The notes: generated from the letters alone by a model not told the origin. Positions 1-9,190 are shown, numbered from the stretch's first letter. The stretch is 64,000 bases of DNA from JAGPUQ01 sp036961295 (GCA_036961295.1 JBALVX010000001.1:1674001-1738000), one strand, 5' to 3'. Numbers and translations are program-made.

Positions 1-1
1 C

Positions 2-1708
2 TGGATGGGCGCGGGGGTTGCGTTATTAATTACAGCTGGCATCACGCTCACCATCGGCCAGGGTGTGCGTATGGTGATCGACGAAGGTTTTGTAGCCGGT
101 TCCAGTGCGCAATTAAAAAGCGCGGTATTTTTTCTGTTCGGCCTGTCGGTACTCATGTCCATCGGTTCTTTTATACGTTTTTATTTGGTGTCCTGGTTAG
201 GAGAGCGGGTTAGTGCAGATATACGCGCCACGGTGTTTAATAATATGACGGCAATGGATGCGGAATTTTTCGACAATAATCGCAGTGGTGAAATCACTTC
301 ACGTTTAACTGCCGATACCACTTTGTTGCAAACCATTATTGGCAGTTCTTTTTCCCTCGCCTTGCGCAGCAGTATTTCAATGACCGGCGCGCTGATTATC
401 TTACTGATTACTAATCTCAAACTAACCATCATTATTCTCGGCTGCGTGCCGGTCATCCTGCTGCCCATTTTGATCTTCGGTCGCCGAGTGCGCACGCTAT
501 CGCGGGCCAGCCAGGACTCCATCGCCGATGTTGGCAGCTATGCCGGAGAGATTATTCAGAATATCAAAACCGTGCAAAGTTACACCCGCGAAACGGAAGA
601 AAAAGCTGCCTTCGCCCTCGAAGTCGATCGGGCGTTTATGATTGCCAAACGCCGCATTGGTCAGCGCGCCCTATTAATTGCTGCGGTGATCCTGCTCATC
701 TTTGGCGCGCTCTCGGGAATGCTGTGGGTAGGCGGCAACGATGTGATTAACGGCGCAATGAGTCCCGGCGATCTGGGTGCCTTTGTGTTTTACGCGCTGT
801 TAGTAGCCATGGGGGTCGCCACACTCTCCGAGGTCTACGGCGAACTGCAACGCGCGGTGGGCGCAACCGACCGCTTGATGGAACTCATCGGCACCGAAGC
901 CAAAATCACCCGACGCGCCCACACAGAGACTAATCAAAGCCCTGGCGATTTACCCGCACAGCTATCAATAAAAAACATCGCCTTCGCCTACCCGACTCGA
1001 CCCGACCTCCCGGCCTTGATCGATTTTTCTCTGGACATTCCCGAGGGCAAAGTTATCGCGCTGGTTGGCCCATCCGGTGCGGGCAAGTCGACTATTTTTG
1101 AGCTATTACAGCGCTTTTACGATCCGCAATCGGGCGCCATCACCCTGGGTGGAGTCGATCTCCGCGATCTCGATCCCCAAGATTTACGCCAACAGCTCGG
1201 TGTAGTGGCTCAGCACCCGGCTTTATTTACCGCGGACGTAATGCACAATATTCGTTACGGAAAACCCGACGCCAGCGATGACGAAGTCATTGCCGCCGCT
1301 AAGTCGGCCTATGCTCACGAGTTTATTACTCGGCTCCCCGAAGCCTATGGCAGTTTTCTCGGCGAACAGGGCGTGCGGCTTTCTGGCGGTCAGCGCCAAC
1401 GCATTGCCATTGCCCGCGCGATATTGAAAAATCCTCGTATTTTGTTATTAGATGAGGCCACCAGCGCACTCGACACGCAAAGTGAGCTGCAGGTGCAGCT
1501 AGCACTGGAAACCCTGATGAAAAATCGCACCACGGTGATTATTGCCCATCGGTTATCGACCGTTCAGCACGCCGACGAGATTGTGGTGATGGATCACGGC
1601 CGCTGGGTAGCCAGTGGCACCCACAGTGAACTCATGGCAAGCTCTGAACTTTATGCGAGCCTGGCTACCCACCAGTTTAGAAGTGGTCGCGATTCAAACC
1701 ACGACTGA
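2..1708 (+). CDS. ABC exporter, fused permease/ATPase (MsbA-related), 5' end outside window
   Basis: An inner-membrane half-transporter that would act as a homodimer to export a lipid or other hydrophobic substrate. The reading frame is open to the left edge and the visible protein starts inside the first membrane segment, so I infer about 20-30 N-terminal residues are missing. The Met codon at 5 is probably internal. Several hydrophobic helices fill the first half. The nucleotide-binding domain follows, with Walker A GPSGAGKST (about residue 353), signature LSGGQRQR and Walker B ILLLDEAT, then the H-loop histidine in IIAHRLST. This arrangement is that of the MsbA-related exporters of Proteobacteria. 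The substrate cannot be read from sequence. The last codons (1691-1703) are partly repeated just after the stop (1704-1715). Confidence 0.9.
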   Translation, partial: WMGAGVALLITAGITLTIGQGVRMVIDEGFVAGSSAQLKSAVFFLFGLSVLMSIGSFIRFYLVSWLGERVSADIRATVFNNMTAMDAEFFDNNRSGEITSRLTADTTLLQTIIGSSFSLALRSSISMTGALIILLITNLKLTIIILGCVPVILLPILIFGRRVRTLSRASQDSIADVGSYAGEIIQNIKTVQSYTRETEEKAAFALEVDRAFMIAKRRIGQRALLIAAVILLIFGALSGMLWVGGNDVINGAMSPGDLGAFVFYALLVAMGVATLSEVYGELQRAVGATDRLMELIGTEAKITRRAHTETNQSPGDLPAQLSIKNIAFAYPTRPDLPALIDFSLDIPEGKVIALVGPSGAGKSTIFELLQRFYDPQSGAITLGGVDLRDLDPQDLRQQLGVVAQHPALFTADVMHNIRYGKPDASDDEVIAAAKSAYAHEFITRLPEAYGSFLGEQGVRLSGGQRQRIAIARAILKNPRILLLDEATSALDTQSELQVQLALETLMKNRTTVIIAHRLSTVQHADEIVVMDHGRWVASGTHSELMASSELYASLATHQFRSGRDSNHD

Positions 1709-1800
1709 AACCACGAGTTATGCCAGACACAAAACAGGGGCGCCGAGTAGCAGCGCCAGTATCGGCCAGACCAGAATAACTTACCGTAGGAGAAACTAGC

Positions 1801-2727
1801 ATGATCACCGAACAGGACATGTATTTTCATCAGCCCACTTCCGACGACCATTACTGGGCTGAAACCAATTACTTTGGCTTTTATCTTCCAGAGGAAGCGC
1901 TATACGTTAATGTTTACGTGCTTACCCGGAAAAATGCCAGCGTGGTGCTATCGAGCATTACCATCACTGATGGGTTTTCCAATGCACCCCATCTGGTTCG
2001 GTATAGCAATAGTCAGGTGCATCTGCCTTTCCCGAAAACCAATTTAGACGACTACCAACTCGCCAATGGCCTGGCTATCAAGTGCACAAAGCCGGTAATG
2101 GACTACCACATTACCTTCGACGACCAGCGCCAGGTGTCTTTTGACGTGCAATACCAAGCCTTGATGGCTCCTTACGATATTCACGATCCCGATATGGACC
2201 CGCTGGCGGCGAGCGCCGACGATAAGGTCTCCGCTACTGCCTACGCCGGGCACTGGGATCAAACTGGTCGAGTCACCGGCAAGCTCAGCCTCGACGGAAA
2301 AACCTACAAGGTCGATTGCGTATCCAGCATGGATCACAGTTGGGGCCAACGTAAAGAAGATCAATTTAAGAATTTCTGCTGGCTTAACGCCAATTTTGAC
2401 AACGACGTGAGCATTCACTGTATTTGGGCCATCGACCCAGACGATGCCAATCACTACCGCGCTATCGTGCACGGCTATGTGCGCGAAGGCGATCAGGTTT
2501 TCGGTTTAACAAAAGGTTCAGGCAAACTGCGCCGTAACGGCTTACTGCATCAACATATGGATCTTCAGGTGGAGGACATCCGCGGCAAGGTTCACGACTT
2601 TACCGGTACTGCCTTTACCTCGAATGCCTGGCAACCCTGGCCCTTTGTCTACGCCACCCAGTCGTTGTTGCGCTGGGAACTCGACGGGGTAAGCGGCTGG
2701 GGTGAAGCCCAGGACGTCTGTCGATAA
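1801..2727 (+). CDS. CrtC/AttH-like lipocalin-type protein (DUF7064/DUF7065-like)
   Basis: A 308-residue protein without signal peptide or membrane segment. It is rich in beta-strand-like sequence and carries the motif DHSWG (about residue 178), which I associate with the hydroxyneurosporene-synthase/AttH-like superfamily and the DUF7064/7065 proteins that often lie near lipid or steroid catabolic genes. No catalytic function is established for this branch, and none is claimed. The ATG at 1801 is preceded by a good ribosome-binding site (AGGAGA). The gene follows the ABC exporter after about 90 bp and may be cotranscribed with it. It ends 15 bp from the convergent DDN-like gene. Confidence 0.6.
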   Translation: MITEQDMYFHQPTSDDHYWAETNYFGFYLPEEALYVNVYVLTRKNASVVLSSITITDGFSNAPHLVRYSNSQVHLPFPKTNLDDYQLANGLAIKCTKPVMDYHITFDDQRQVSFDVQYQALMAPYDIHDPDMDPLAASADDKVSATAYAGHWDQTGRVTGKLSLDGKTYKVDCVSSMDHSWGQRKEDQFKNFCWLNANFDNDVSIHCIWAIDPDDANHYRAIVHGYVREGDQVFGLTKGSGKLRRNGLLHQHMDLQVEDIRGKVHDFTGTAFTSNAWQPWPFVYATQSLLRWELDGVSGWGEAQDVCR

Positions 2728-2742
2728 ACTTATGTGATGCTT

Positions 2743-3201
2743 TTATCTCGGTTCACAAATAAATACCGGAATATCCCGCTCGGAGCGCTGCTGGTACAAA
2801 TCGTAGTCGGGATAATATTCGCAGCACACCGGCCACAGGGCTTGCTTTTCTTCTCCATCTACGCGGCGGGCACGCAATTGCATTTTGTTGCTTTTGTACT
2901 GCACGTCAATATCGGGATTAACGACCAAATTATTAAACCAGGCCGGGTTTTTCGGTGCGCCACCCTGCGAGGCGACAATAAGCACCCCTTCTTTGTAGGG
3001 CACATGCATCAACGGCACAACTCGCTTTTTGCCGGATTTTGCTCCCGTCATGGTCACCAGACAGACATCGCGGCCAGCCAGCTTTCCCATCAGGCGGCCA
3101 TTAGTCCAGCGGTACACCTTTTCGTTTAAGGACGAAAACACCTTCAGGTAGGGAAGTAACTTAGCCATTTGTTCGGATGTCGCGGTTTGCAAATTAAACA
3201 T
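2743..3201 (-). CDS. DDN-like nitroreductase / F420-type oxidoreductase family protein
   Basis: A 152-residue single-domain protein of the split-barrel nitroreductase family named after mycobacterial Ddn. The recognisable core is a TGAKSGKKR(V/T)VPLM segment at about residues 53-66, followed by GGAPKNPAWFNNL and NPDIDVQY. In actinobacteria this fold binds deazaflavin F420. Gammaproteobacterial homologues may use F420, a flavin or haem-related ligand, and this sequence alone does not decide. The gene is transcribed against the upstream CrtC/AttH-like gene and has its own promoter region, which carries two 13-bp repeat arrays. A second F420-type family member (LLM) lies at 19409. Confidence 0.75.
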   Translation of the reverse strand: MFNLQTATSEQMAKLLPYLKVFSSLNEKVYRWTNGRLMGKLAGRDVCLVTMTGAKSGKKRVVPLMHVPYKEGVLIVASQGGAPKNPAWFNNLVVNPDIDVQYKSNKMQLRARRVDGEEKQALWPVCCEYYPDYDLYQQRSERDIPVFICEPR

Positions 3202-3244
3202 AGAACTCTCCTAATAAAAATTAATCGTTTATTTTATTTCTTTT

Positions 3245-3283
3245 GTCTCTGAACTTGGTCTCTGAATTTGCTCTCTAGATTCG
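3245..3283. repeat. Tandem repeat, 3 x 13 bp
   Basis: Units at 3245-3257, 3258-3270 and 3271-3283. The first two differ at one position (GTCTCTGAAC/TTTG) and the third has diverged further. Confidence 0.85.
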
Positions 3284-3336
3284 ATTTTATAAGGGCGGAA
3301 AATAATTACCGCCTAATAAACTATATGCCCATCAAT

Positions 3337-3375
3337 ACAAGCAACTGATATAAGCAACTGATATAAGCAACAAAG
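3337..3375. repeat. Tandem repeat, 3 x 13 bp
   Basis: Units at 3337-3349, 3350-3362 and 3363-3375 on the theme ATAAGCAACTGAT. Units one and two differ by one base. The sequence is unrelated to the neighbouring 13-bp array at 3245. Confidence 0.9.
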
Positions 3376-3526
3376 TTATAACGATATTAGTTTTTGAAAA
3401 AAACAAAAACAGATAACACCGCGTCTTCTTAGTCGAAATAAGCATATTAAAAACAGTTCTTTTACTTGTTCTCCGATCGGGGTTTTAATTCCCGACCTCG
3501 CCACTTCCCAGCTATCAGGACACCCA

Positions 3527-4207
3527 ATGAACCTCGCAGTTGAACCGTACAACTCCAGCGGACGCAATTCAAGTATTGTCGGAACGCCCCTGTTCGACCT
3601 AATGAATGCAAATGAGGTATTCGCAGACGCCACGCCCGATCACATTCTTCGCAGGGCTCTTAGCCAGGCTGAACATCCGCTTATCAGCAGCAGTTTTTCT
3701 GCCTATTCAGCGGCATTGCTCCACAGAGTTCAAAAAATTCGCCCCGACATCACGGTGCTGTGGTGCGACACCGGTTTCAATACACCAGCCACCTACCGAT
3801 TTGTCGATCAATTGGTGGCGCAACTGCATTTGAACCTAAAGGTATATCACCCCGGATTTTCTGCTACCCACCTGCAAGCACGCTATCGGGAAATTCCTGC
3901 ACCGGGCACCGCAGGGTATGAAGAATTTACCCGCACCGTAAAATTAGAACCCTTTGCTCGGGCCTTTGCAGAGCTGCAACCGGATCTGTGGATCACCGGT
4001 ATTCGCCGGGAGGAAACCGAGTTTCGCAAGACTCAGAATATATTTACCTGGGATGCCGGGCGTTCCGTTACCAAGGTAGCGCCGACATTTTATTCCAGCA
4101 CTCAAGACCTTGCGGACTACCTCGTCCAGCACGACCTACCTGCGGAACTGGATTACTTTGATCCCACTAAGCCAGATGAACACCTGGAATGCGGGCTGCA
4201 TTACTAG
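3527..4207 (+). CDS. cysH: Phosphoadenylyl-sulfate reductase (thioredoxin-dependent)
   Basis: Reduces PAPS to sulfite in assimilatory sulfate reduction in the cytoplasm. The 226-residue protein has the adenine-nucleotide alpha-hydrolase core, a WCDTGF segment (about residue 82) and the C-terminal catalytic-cysteine motif ECGLHY. The paired cysteines that hold the iron-sulfur cluster of APS reductases are absent: the equivalent stretch reads RTVKLEPF. The PAPS-specific, cluster-free type is therefore favoured. Such an enzyme needs APS kinase, which is not in this window. ATP sulfurylase (sat) is 34 kb away. The gene stands alone on its strand. Confidence 0.85.
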   Translation: MNLAVEPYNSSGRNSSIVGTPLFDLMNANEVFADATPDHILRRALSQAEHPLISSSFSAYSAALLHRVQKIRPDITVLWCDTGFNTPATYRFVDQLVAQLHLNLKVYHPGFSATHLQARYREIPAPGTAGYEEFTRTVKLEPFARAFAELQPDLWITGIRREETEFRKTQNIFTWDAGRSVTKVAPTFYSSTQDLADYLVQHDLPAELDYFDPTKPDEHLECGLHY

Positions 4208-4392
4208 GTAGTGCGAACTTAGCTCCGCGACCCGATAACCCTTTATCCTCTTCGCCCCCTTGCTTGTCTCTTCGCAACTAAATTTTCGCCTATCACCGTA
4301 AGCAACTAAGCCCGGGCACACGATTCGTACGCGCGGGAAAATTTCTTTATGATTACCTGTTGACGATAAACTTTTATTAACAGGAAAAAATT

Positions 4393-5157
4393 ATGTCCGA
4401 ATTACTGGCTGGAAAAATAGCACTGATCACCGGAGCCGCTTCCGGCATTGGCGCTGCTGCCGCTGAGGTGTTTGCGCAAAAGGGTGCCAAGGTTGTGGTA
4501 TCTGACATTGCTGAAGCAGGCGGTCAAGCCACCGTGGAGCGAATCCTCAGCGCGGGTGGCGAAGCTATATTTCAACCCTGCGATGTCACGGACGCAGAGC
4601 AAGTACAAAATTTAATCAAAGTCGCAGTCAGCACTTACGGACAGCTCGACATCGCGTTTAACAACGCGGGGGTAGAGGGCGAAGCAGCAACTACGCCTAA
4701 CTGTTCTCTGGAAAATTTTGATCTTAATATCGACGTCAATCTGAAAGGCGTATTCCTGTGCATGAAATACCAAATTAATCAGTTTCTCGCCCAGGGTACC
4801 GGGGGAGCCATCGTCAATACCGCCTCGGTAGCCGGATTAGTCGCCGCCAAAGGGGTGCCCGCCTACGTCGCCGCTAAACACGGGGTGGTTGGATTAACCA
4901 AAACCGCCGCCATTGAATTCGCCAAGAAAAACATCCGTGTTAACGCCGTGTGTCCCGGCGGTATTCGCACCCAAATGCTGGAGCGATCGATTGCCGACAA
5001 ACCCTGGATTGAAAAACAGTTGCTGCGCTTCCAGCCCATCGGGCGGCTAGGAGAGCCTGACGAAGTCGCCAGGGTAGTAGCTTTTTTATGTTCCGACGAA
5101 GCGTCTTTTGTTACTGGCCATGCCATGCCGGTGGATGGCGGTTGTGTCGCCATCTAA
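4393..5157 (+). CDS. SDR-family NAD(P)-dependent oxidoreductase
   Basis: A classical short-chain dehydrogenase of 254 residues. The Rossmann glycine motif TGAASGIG is at about residue 14, NNAG at about 90, the catalytic Ser lies in NTASVAG and the Tyr/Lys pair is YVAAK (about 158-162). The substrate is not identifiable; the family acts on alcohols, sugars, steroids and fatty-acid intermediates. The ATG has a purine-rich AGGAAAAA upstream. The stop codon lies only 4 bp from the end of convergent tesA, so both genes share one termination zone with no obvious hairpin. Confidence 0.85.
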   Translation: MSELLAGKIALITGAASGIGAAAAEVFAQKGAKVVVSDIAEAGGQATVERILSAGGEAIFQPCDVTDAEQVQNLIKVAVSTYGQLDIAFNNAGVEGEAATTPNCSLENFDLNIDVNLKGVFLCMKYQINQFLAQGTGGAIVNTASVAGLVAAKGVPAYVAAKHGVVGLTKTAAIEFAKKNIRVNAVCPGGIRTQMLERSIADKPWIEKQLLRFQPIGRLGEPDEVARVVAFLCSDEASFVTGHAMPVDGGCVAI

Positions 5158-5161
5158 AAAA

Positions 5162-5857
5162 TTATGGCTGCGTAAATAAAGGTTCACAAAAAGCCTGGAG
5201 TGGTTCCATCAACGCCACCCAGGCATTGTCCAGCAAGATCATTTGTGCCGCCGCCGTGGGATGAACCCCGTCCTCTTGCATCAGTTCAGCACGACCACCG
5301 ATGCCTTCGAGAAAAAATTTAACAAAAGGCACCTGTGCTGATTCAGCAACATTGGCAATCGCCTGTTCAAACAAGGTTTGATAAGCGATACCGTAATTGG
5401 GTGGAATTAAAATACCCAGCAGTACCACCTTCGCGCCGGCCTTGTGGGATAGTTCGATCATGGATGCCAGATTTTTCTGCATAACCACTGGCGATAAACC
5501 GCGAAGACCATCGTTACCCCCCAGCTCGATGATAACTAACCCGGGTTTATGTTCGCTCAGCAGGTCAGGCAAGCGAACCTTGCCGCCGTGGGTGGTTTCG
5601 CCACTAACGGAGGTATTGATTACTTTAATGTCTGACGCTTGAACCCCTGAATCTTGAATACCGCTACTTTCCACACCCGAACACTGACTATCGAGTCGGG
5701 TTTGCAGCAGTGCAACCCAGCCCTCACTCTTGTCAATACCATAGGCGGCGCTGATACTATCGCCCAGCACCAACACGCGAGCGCTGGCAAAGACAGAATT
5801 CGCAAACAGGCATTGTGCGATAAACAGCAAAGTAAATAGGCGGTAAGCACCAACCAT
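5162..5857 (-). CDS. tesA: Multifunctional acyl-CoA thioesterase / lysophospholipase TesA (SGNH hydrolase)
   Basis: A periplasmic esterase that hydrolyses acyl-CoA, lysophospholipid and aryl esters. The start at 5857 was chosen because it gives a signal peptide (hydrophobic core of about residues 6-24, cleavage near ANSVFASA), and because a GGAG site sits 8 bp upstream; the longer frame to 6064 is antisense to ybbA. Block I GDSIS holds the catalytic Ser (about residue 34), GGND gives the oxyanion Asn, and DGVHPT supplies the Asp/His pair. Residues 60-79 are an inserted five-residue repeat (SGVES/SGIQD/SGVQA/SDIKV) that I do not find in the E. coli enzyme as I remember it. Divergent from ybbA, with overlapping start codons. 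Confidence 0.93.
   Translation of the reverse strand: MVGAYRLFTLLFIAQCLFANSVFASARVLVLGDSISAAYGIDKSEGWVALLQTRLDSQCSGVESSGIQDSGVQASDIKVINTSVSGETTHGGKVRLPDLLSEHKPGLVIIELGGNDGLRGLSPVVMQKNLASMIELSHKAGAKVVLLGILIPPNYGIAYQTLFEQAIANVAESAQVPFVKFFLEGIGGRAELMQEDGVHPTAAAQMILLDNAWVALMEPLQAFCEPLFTQP
5621..5680 (-). repeat. In-frame 15-bp repeat inside tesA
   Basis: Four diverged units code for SGVES, SGIQD, SGVQA and SDIKV (residues 60-79) in a surface segment before the NTSVSGET strand. The unit is a multiple of three, so the frame is kept. Confidence 0.7.
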
Positions 5858-6590
5858 GACTGACACTCCATTACTGGAAGCCCGCAAGCTGGGCAAACGG
5901 GTATCCGGACCTGAGGGAGAACTAACTCTCCTCGAAGATATTAATTTTACGCTATTACCCGGCCAAAGCCTCGCGATTACCGGGCCATCCGGTAGCGGTA
6001 AATCAACCCTGCTTGGACTACTGGCCGGGCTGGATTCTCCTACCTCGGGAGAAGTACTTATCAACGGCAGAACCTTTAGCGATCTCAGCGAAGATCAGCG
6101 CGCCCAACAGCGCGGTGAACTCTGCAGCTTTGTGTTTCAGGACTTTCATCTGGTCAACGATTTGAATGCGCTGGAAAACGTCATGCTACCGCTGGAACTC
6201 AAAGGCGTAGTAGAACGTAAGGAAATCGCCCTTCACTGGCTGGAACAAGTGGGTTTAAGCGAACGCATCAAACACTTCCCCACCACTTTATCCGGCGGCG
6301 AACAACAGCGAGTGGCGCTGGCTCGCGCCTTTGCGGTGCAGCCAGGCTTGCTGTTTGCCGACGAACCTACGGGGAGTCTCGATCACGCTAACGGTAGCCG
6401 CGTGATTGAACTGTTATTTGAACTCAACAAAAATATCTCTACTACAGCTCATACGACCCATGGTGCCGCGCTGATTTTGGTGACTCACGATGCGACGCTG
6501 GCGAAGCGCTGTGATTATCACCTGCGCTTGCAGGCTGGTCGTATTTATCAAGTATCAACGGATGGCCAGCAAAGTGAAGTAACTGCATGA
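5856..6590 (+). CDS. ybbA: ABC transporter ATPase YbbA (LolD/MacB type)
   Basis: ATP-binding subunit that pairs with the large permease encoded next to it. It has 244 residues, with Walker A GPSGSGKST (about residue 45), Q-loop VFQDFHL, signature LSGGEQQR and Walker B LLFADEPTGSLD, which is characteristic of the MacB/LolD mechanotransmission branch. Its last codons overlap the start of ybbP (ATGA), so the two are translationally coupled. The start codon overlaps that of divergent tesA by two bases (CATG), so its leader lies inside tesA. The tesA-ybbA-ybbP arrangement is the same as in enterobacteria. Confidence 0.92.
   Translation: MTDTPLLEARKLGKRVSGPEGELTLLEDINFTLLPGQSLAITGPSGSGKSTLLGLLAGLDSPTSGEVLINGRTFSDLSEDQRAQQRGELCSFVFQDFHLVNDLNALENVMLPLELKGVVERKEIALHWLEQVGLSERIKHFPTTLSGGEQQRVALARAFAVQPGLLFADEPTGSLDHANGSRVIELLFELNKNISTTAHTTHGAALILVTHDATLAKRCDYHLRLQAGRIYQVSTDGQQSEVTA
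5866..5869 (-). promoter_or_regulatory. Ribosome-binding site of tesA inside ybbA coding sequence
   Basis: On the minus strand GGAG lies 8 bp before the tesA ATG (5857-5855). It falls within codons 4-5 of ybbA and fixes the tesA start. Confidence 0.7.
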
Positions 6591-9064
6591 TGAGTAAAGT
6601 GTTTAGACCCTGGCGCGCGCCTGCTTTTCAATTATTGGCCACGGCCCTCGCCATCGCTTCTTTTGCGCTGGTCACCATGATCTTGCTGCGCGCCGAACTG
6701 GAAGGACGCTTTGCGGTGCAAACCGCCGAAGCACTGGGCGGCGATATTATTTTATCCGGCAGTCGCGAACCTGAAACTGCGCAGTTTTCAAGCCTGACCA
6801 AAACCGCGAGTAAACACTCTCAGCTTATCGATTTTTCTACCGTGCTGGTGCAAGGCGAAACCATATTGCTGGTCAGCGCCAGAGCCGTGGATGCCAACTA
6901 CCCCTTATACGGCAGCATTAACATTGCGGACAGCCGTTTTGCCTCGGCGCTACCGGTTAACTCCGGCCCCAAACCCGGTGAAGTGTGGGTGGACAATCAA
7001 GTTCTCGACCGACTCGACATTAAGGTGGGCGACTCCATTAACGTGGGTAGGAAAACCCTGCACGTAAAGGCAGTTATTCGCCAGTTACCCGATCAAAATG
7101 CGGGGTTTTACAGTATGAATCCGCGCATCATATTGACCCGCGCTGATTTGGATGCCACCGGTGTACTGGGGCCGGGCGCACGTATTCGCCATCATTTAAT
7201 GCTTGCGGCAGATACGGGTTTAGTGAAATCAGTTTCTCAAACGCCAACCATCGATGCACTCAAGCTGCGCCCCGACCAGCGTTTGGAAACTACCGACAAC
7301 GCGGCGATTCGCAGCATGGGGCCACTGCGGCAGCTCACCCTGTGGGCCAATCTTGCGGTGTTGTTAATTAGCTTGCTCTGCGGTGCGGCTATTTATTTGG
7401 CAACAGCTCAAAGGGTACGCCAAGGTGCTCGACTGGCCGGCTTGTTGCGCACCTTCGGTGCCAGTCGCTACCAGGTGATTGTGCGTTTGCTCGGTAGCGA
7501 ATTTGTCGCCGTCTTACCTGCCGCCCTGCTGGGGAGCGCGGCTGGGATCGCTACCGTTGTTGGCCTCAAGAATCTACTGGGCTGGAGCGGCCCCCTGGCA
7601 GCCCATCTCGGCGACTGGTTAGCGCTCGCGTTCAGTCCCATCGTACTGTGGGCGGCGTTTGCGCTGCCCCGCTTAAGCGCGTTGGTGCGAGTGCCAGCCA
7701 TTGAAGTCCTGCGACAGGGTCATCGCCAGGCGGCCATTTCCGTGCAAGCGGAATTACTCGCCGTGCTGGCTGGGCCAATCGTACTGGCGAGCCTACTCAC
7801 GCGCTCTCTTGTCGATCTCGGTCAATTAATTTTACTGTTAATCATATTGGGGGCAGTACTGCCCGCTGTGTTGTGGCCTCTACTTAAAGGCCTCGACCTG
7901 CTGAGTACTCGCCTGCCTCTTGCCTTCCGCCTGGCGGTACGACGTTTGGCCCGACGGCCTTATTTAACACTGCCTCTAATGGCCTCCCTGACATTGGCGA
8001 TGGCCATACTCGCGCTAGCCGGGCATACCGGCAACGGTTTGCTGGAAAACTGGCGAACCACCCTGCCGGAAAAAGCGCCCAATCATTTTGTAATGAATTT
8101 ATACCAACAAGATTTACCGGTGTATCAACAATGGCTGGAAGACAACCAGGCTCTTCCCCAAACACCCTACCCAGTGGTTCGAGGCCGTTTAACGGAAATC
8201 AACAACATCCCGGTGCGGGAAGCGGTGAGCAAGGAAAACAGAGGGGGCAATCGCCAGTTAAATCGCGACCTGGTGCTTACCGAGGCCAGCGAACTACCCG
8301 CCAGTAATCTTATCGTTGCTGGATTGTGGCATGCCAGTGATGATCAGCTCCAGGGAAATACGGTCTCAGTCGAGCAAAAATTAGCTGAGCGCATGAAATT
8401 AAAACTCGGCGACAAACTACAATTCGTCACTAGCCGAGGCAAAATCGAACCCACTATCACCAGTATTCGCGAAGTTGACTGGAATAGTTTTTCGCCCAAT
8501 TTTTATTTTATGTTTAATCAGGGCAGTCTCGAAACCCAGGACACTACCTGGCTAAGCAGTTTTTGGTTACCAGAAGGCGACGGTAAACGTCTGGCAGAAC
8601 TCATCCAACAACTGCCCCAGGTCACGTTACTGGATGTATCTGTACTCCTGGCGAAAACTCAGGACCTGGTGAGTCAGGCGAGTCGAGCCGCAGAACTGAT
8701 CGCCCTATTACTAATGTTTGCGGCGCTACTGATATTGAGCAGTGCCCTGCTAGATGGCCAGGCGCAACGCGGTCGGGACAACGCACTACTCCGTACTATG
8801 GGTGCCCGGTATGGTTTACTGAGCCGCATTGCCTGGCTGGAATTTCTGATACTCGGCGGTAGTGCAGCACTTGGCGCAACCGTCATCACTTTTGCCGCGC
8901 TTTATCCCATTGGCACACAGTTGCTGATCGGCTCGTCCAGGATCTCAGCCTGGTTGTTACTGCCCACTGCGCTGGCCGTGTTGGTCGCCAGCGGCGGGGT
9001 CTGGCTGAGCCGCAAAGCGCTGCGCACGCCGCCGCTGGCTTTGTTGAGAAACGAACAGTACTAG
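6587..9064 (+). CDS. ybbP: ABC transporter permease YbbP (FtsX-like, MacB branch)
   Basis: An 825-residue inner-membrane protein with ten or so membrane helices: one near the N-terminus (about 12-30), a group of FtsX-type helices at about 255-430, another at 455-480 and a C-terminal FtsX set at about 695-815. Large periplasmic segments lie between them. The layout is that of the YbbP/DevC class, which uses ATP hydrolysis to drive periplasmic conformational change rather than bulk transport. Partnered with ybbA. Its link to the periplasmic esterase TesA next door suggests a role in handling envelope lipids, but that is an inference. Confidence 0.9.
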   Translation: MMSKVFRPWRAPAFQLLATALAIASFALVTMILLRAELEGRFAVQTAEALGGDIILSGSREPETAQFSSLTKTASKHSQLIDFSTVLVQGETILLVSARAVDANYPLYGSINIADSRFASALPVNSGPKPGEVWVDNQVLDRLDIKVGDSINVGRKTLHVKAVIRQLPDQNAGFYSMNPRIILTRADLDATGVLGPGARIRHHLMLAADTGLVKSVSQTPTIDALKLRPDQRLETTDNAAIRSMGPLRQLTLWANLAVLLISLLCGAAIYLATAQRVRQGARLAGLLRTFGASRYQVIVRLLGSEFVAVLPAALLGSAAGIATVVGLKNLLGWSGPLAAHLGDWLALAFSPIVLWAAFALPRLSALVRVPAIEVLRQGHRQAAISVQAELLAVLAGPIVLASLLTRSLVDLGQLILLLIILGAVLPAVLWPLLKGLDLLSTRLPLAFRLAVRRLARRPYLTLPLMASLTLAMAILALAGHTGNGLLENWRTTLPEKAPNHFVMNLYQQDLPVYQQWLEDNQALPQTPYPVVRGRLTEINNIPVREAVSKENRGGNRQLNRDLVLTEASELPASNLIVAGLWHASDDQLQGNTVSVEQKLAERMKLKLGDKLQFVTSRGKIEPTITSIREVDWNSFSPNFYFMFNQGSLETQDTTWLSSFWLPEGDGKRLAELIQQLPQVTLLDVSVLLAKTQDLVSQASRAAELIALLLMFAALLILSSALLDGQAQRGRDNALLRTMGARYGLLSRIAWLEFLILGGSAALGATVITFAALYPIGTQLLIGSSRISAWLLLPTALAVLVASGGVWLSRKALRTPPLALLRNEQY

Positions 9065-9098
9065 CTGGTCAGGGTAGATGCTGAGTAAATTGAAAAAA

Positions 9099-9126
9099 TT
9101 GTGCATAATCGGTGAATGAATAATAT
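9099..9126 (+). promoter_or_regulatory. Possible sigma-70 promoter for the Baeyer-Villiger monooxygenase
   Basis: TTGTGC (9099-9104) and TAATAT (9121-9126) are separated by 16 bp. A repeat array follows at once. Confidence 0.35.
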
Positions 9127-9127
9127 T

Positions 9128-9161
9128 GACTCATGAAAAGACTCATAAAAGACTCATAAAA
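9128..9161. repeat. Tandem repeat, 3 x 11-12 bp, in the leader of the monooxygenase gene
   Basis: GACTCATGAAAA, GACTCATAAAA and GACTCATAAAA are consecutive. A decayed fourth copy (AAGCCCATGAAAAC) may follow. They lie between the candidate promoter and the ribosome-binding site. Confidence 0.9.
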
Positions 9162-9190
9162 AAGCCCATGAAAACAAGCCGGAGGTAATT

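Larger units (their letters stand above)
3202..3526. other. Divergent intergenic region (325 bp) with two 13-bp tandem arrays
   Basis: This AT-rich spacer lies between the minus-strand DDN-like gene and plus-strand cysH, so it should hold promoters for both. I could not pick out a convincing -35/-10 pair or a CysB site by eye. Its clearest structure is two unrelated arrays, each of three 13-bp units, at 3245-3283 and 3337-3375. No open frame with a start and coding character was seen. Confidence 0.6.

Noticed and set aside
5858..6064. Longer N-terminus for TesA
   Set aside because: The extra 69 codons are antisense to ybbA, lack a signal peptide and precede a proper signal sequence with its own ribosome-binding site.
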